Origin: Clostridia bacterium
Lineage (GTDB): Bacteria; Bacillota; Clostridia; Christensenellales; CAG-917
Reading direction: 5' to 3'
Length of the DNA: 64,000 bases
NCBI GenBank assembly: GCA_017618055.1
Contig: JAFZVB010000021.1
Coordinates: 1-64,000, forward strand
The translations under genes were made by a program, and so were the position numbers. This document shows, piece after piece, positions 62,480 through 64,000 of the stretch (position 1 is the stretch's first letter; the number at the start of each line of letters is the position of its first letter). Under the pieces are notes generated by a model. It worked only from the letters and a program-made list of their open reading frames with translations, had not been told where the DNA came from and ran no database searches.

Positions 62480-63955
62480 ATGTCTAATTACACAGAGAAA
62501 GATTTAAAGGGTAAGTCTGTTGCTGAGCTCAAAGAAATTTGTGCCGAGTTAAAGATTGAATTACCTCAAAAAGCTTTAAAGGGAGATTTAGTAAACCTTA
62601 TATTAAATGCTCCTAAGACAGAAGAAAAGAAAGAAGAGGTTAAGAAAGAGGAACCAAAGAAGGAAATAACACCTGTAGAAAAGAAAAAAGGTGGATTCAT
62701 TGTTCCAAAGAAAGCAGATGGTTTCAAACCAATTCAAATTGGAGAAAAAGAACCAAAGAAGGAACCTCCTGTTGAGGGAAAGAAAGAAGAGGAGATTATA
62801 AGACAAGGCTTCCTAGAAATTAACCAAAATGACGGATATGGTTTCATAAGAGCAACATATGATGGAACTTCAGATAAGGATGCATATGTACATCAATCCA
62901 AGATTAAGATGTATCAACTTAGAAAAGGAGACTATCTTGTAGCAAAATGTAAGGTATTACAAGAAGGCAAATCCGTATCTGTTTCTGAAATAATCTCCAT
63001 AAATGGAGAAGATCCAGCAAAACTAGGAAAGAGACCTCAATTTGATGAACTTATTCCTATATATCCAGATGAAAGATTAAGACTTGAAATTCCAACAAAA
63101 CCAAAGGAATTTGCTATTAGATTAATAGACCTTATCTCACCAATTGGTAAAGGACAAAGAGGAATTATTGTTTCACCACCTAAAGCAGGTAAAACAACAC
63201 TTTTAAAACTCATTGCAAACTCTATTTCATTTAATTATCCAGATGCAAAATTATTCGTTTTATTAATAGATGAACGTCCTGAAGAAGTTACAGACATGCA
63301 AAGAAGTATCAATGGAGAAGTTGTTTATTCTACCTTTGACGAAGTTGCAGAGCACCATATAAAGGTTGCAGAGGTACTTTTAGAGAGAGCAAAGAGATTA
63401 GTTGAGAGCGGTAAAGACGTAGTTATACTATTAGATAGTATTACAAGACTTGCAAGAGCATACAATACAAATACACCAACATCTGGTAAGACATTATCTG
63501 GTGGTGTAGATCCAACAGCTTTACATTATCCAAAGAGATTCTTCGGTTCAGCAAGAAATATTGAAAATGGTGGTTCTTTAACCATTATTGCAACAGCACT
63601 AATTGAAACTGGAAGTAGAATGGATGAAGTAATCTTTGAAGAATTCAAAGGAACAGGTAATATGGAAATACACTTAGATAGAAAGTTAAGCGAAAGAAGA
63701 ATATTCCCAGCTATTGATATTTCCAAATCTGGCACCAGAAAAGAAGAATTACTTATGTCTCCTAACGAACTTGCTGTTGTTTGGGGCATTAGAAAGATGT
63801 TGTCAGCTAATGATACAGCTGAGTCTACAGAATGGCTTATAAACCAAATCACAAAGACAAATACAAATAAAGATCTCATAGATATTTTACAAAAGAACTT
63901 CTCATTATATGAAAAAGAGGGGTTCACATTTAGAAAACCAAATAATATAATGTAA
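62480..63955 (+). CDS. rho: Transcription termination factor Rho
   Basis: Hexameric RNA helicase that ends transcription. The 491-residue protein has an N-terminal Rho_N helical module (about 1-48), a Lys/Glu-rich linker (about 48-110), the OB-fold RNA-binding domain (GFLEINQNDGYGFIRATYDG), and the ATPase domain: PPKAGKTTLLKLI (P-loop, about 233-241), LLIDERPEEVTDM, ILLDSITRLARAYN and SGTRKEELLMSP. The Lys/Glu linker is an insertion seen in several Gram-positive Rho proteins. Confidence 0.96.
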   Translation: MSNYTEKDLKGKSVAELKEICAELKIELPQKALKGDLVNLILNAPKTEEKKEEVKKEEPKKEITPVEKKKGGFIVPKKADGFKPIQIGEKEPKKEPPVEGKKEEEIIRQGFLEINQNDGYGFIRATYDGTSDKDAYVHQSKIKMYQLRKGDYLVAKCKVLQEGKSVSVSEIISINGEDPAKLGKRPQFDELIPIYPDERLRLEIPTKPKEFAIRLIDLISPIGKGQRGIIVSPPKAGKTTLLKLIANSISFNYPDAKLFVLLIDERPEEVTDMQRSINGEVVYSTFDEVAEHHIKVAEVLLERAKRLVESGKDVVILLDSITRLARAYNTNTPTSGKTLSGGVDPTALHYPKRFFGSARNIENGGSLTIIATALIETGSRMDEVIFEEFKGTGNMEIHLDRKLSERRIFPAIDISKSGTRKEELLMSPNELAVVWGIRKMLSANDTAESTEWLINQITKTNTNKDLIDILQKNFSLYEKEGFTFRKPNNIM

Positions 63956-63985
63956 GTGAAATTACTTATGAAAAGGGGATAAATT

Positions 63986-64000
63986 ATGGAAAAAACTTAT
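63986..64000 (+). CDS. Start of the next gene (partial)
   Basis: AAAAGGGGATAAATT leads to ATG at 63986; only MEKTY is in the window. In many Bacillota rpmE follows rho, but five residues are too few to decide. Confidence 0.45.

Noticed and set aside
63968..63982. Four-codon leader frame (ATG AAA AGG GGA TAA) before the last gene
   Set aside because: It consists of the ribosome site of the next gene and is most likely coincidental.

Overview
The window is a gene-dense stretch of a low-GC bacterial chromosome. Gene content, a long Bacillus-type SRP RNA (Alu domain included), YlxM next to Ffh, Shine-Dalgarno sites of the AGGAGG type and TTGACA/TATAAT promoters point to a Gram-positive Bacillota, most likely an uncultured member of the Clostridia. 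That placement is inference. I see no insertion sequence, prophage, CRISPR array or plasmid function.

Layout. 1-5714: end of dnaK, then dnaJ, prmA, rsmE, mtaB and a HIT protein, tightly packed. 5731-8467: rpsU, tRNA-Val, two small lipoproteins and an unrecognised tail-anchored protein. 8470-18508: accessory metabolism (three alpha/beta hydrolases, a TrkH/TrkA potassium uptake pair, an Old Yellow Enzyme-type reductase, an acyltransferase, an aminotransferase). 18512-23928: tRNA-Pro and three unusual genes: a large secreted propeller/SH3-like protein, a protein joining an RNA polymerase alpha-CTD-like domain to WG repeats, and a membrane-anchored subtilisin. 24010-27483: rpsT, an EF-G-like GTPase, a pyridoxamine kinase. 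27578-31323: SRP RNA, an ABC exporter, a HipA-like kinase and tRNA-Gly. 31463-38680: ileS, an RNA methyltransferase, a pseudouridine synthase, an acyl-CoA synthetase and a sugar isomerase-like protein. 38673-40617: a membrane protein, a patch of gene remnants and a TmcAL (YlbM) homologue lacking its nucleotide-binding histidines. 40715-55267: the classic Clostridia core block pta-ackA-rpmF-plsX-rnc-smc-ftsY-ylxM-ffh-rpsP-khpA-rimM-trmD-rbgA-rnhB-rplS. 55288-64000: a lipoprotein/polytopic membrane fusion, lepA, hemW, a PRPP synthetase-type gene, a metallo-hydrolase, rho and the first codons of the next gene.

Functionally the window is dominated by protein biogenesis: chaperones, ribosomal proteins, rRNA and tRNA modification, ribosome assembly, and all three SRP-pathway components (SRP RNA, Ffh, FtsY). 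Acetate production (Pta-AckA) indicates fermentative metabolism. The most unusual items are the alpha-CTD/WG fusion, the degenerate TmcAL, a 23-bp-period repeat array upstream of ylxM-ffh, two genes whose promoters predict leaderless mRNAs, and the HipA-like kinase with a tandemly duplicated start region.
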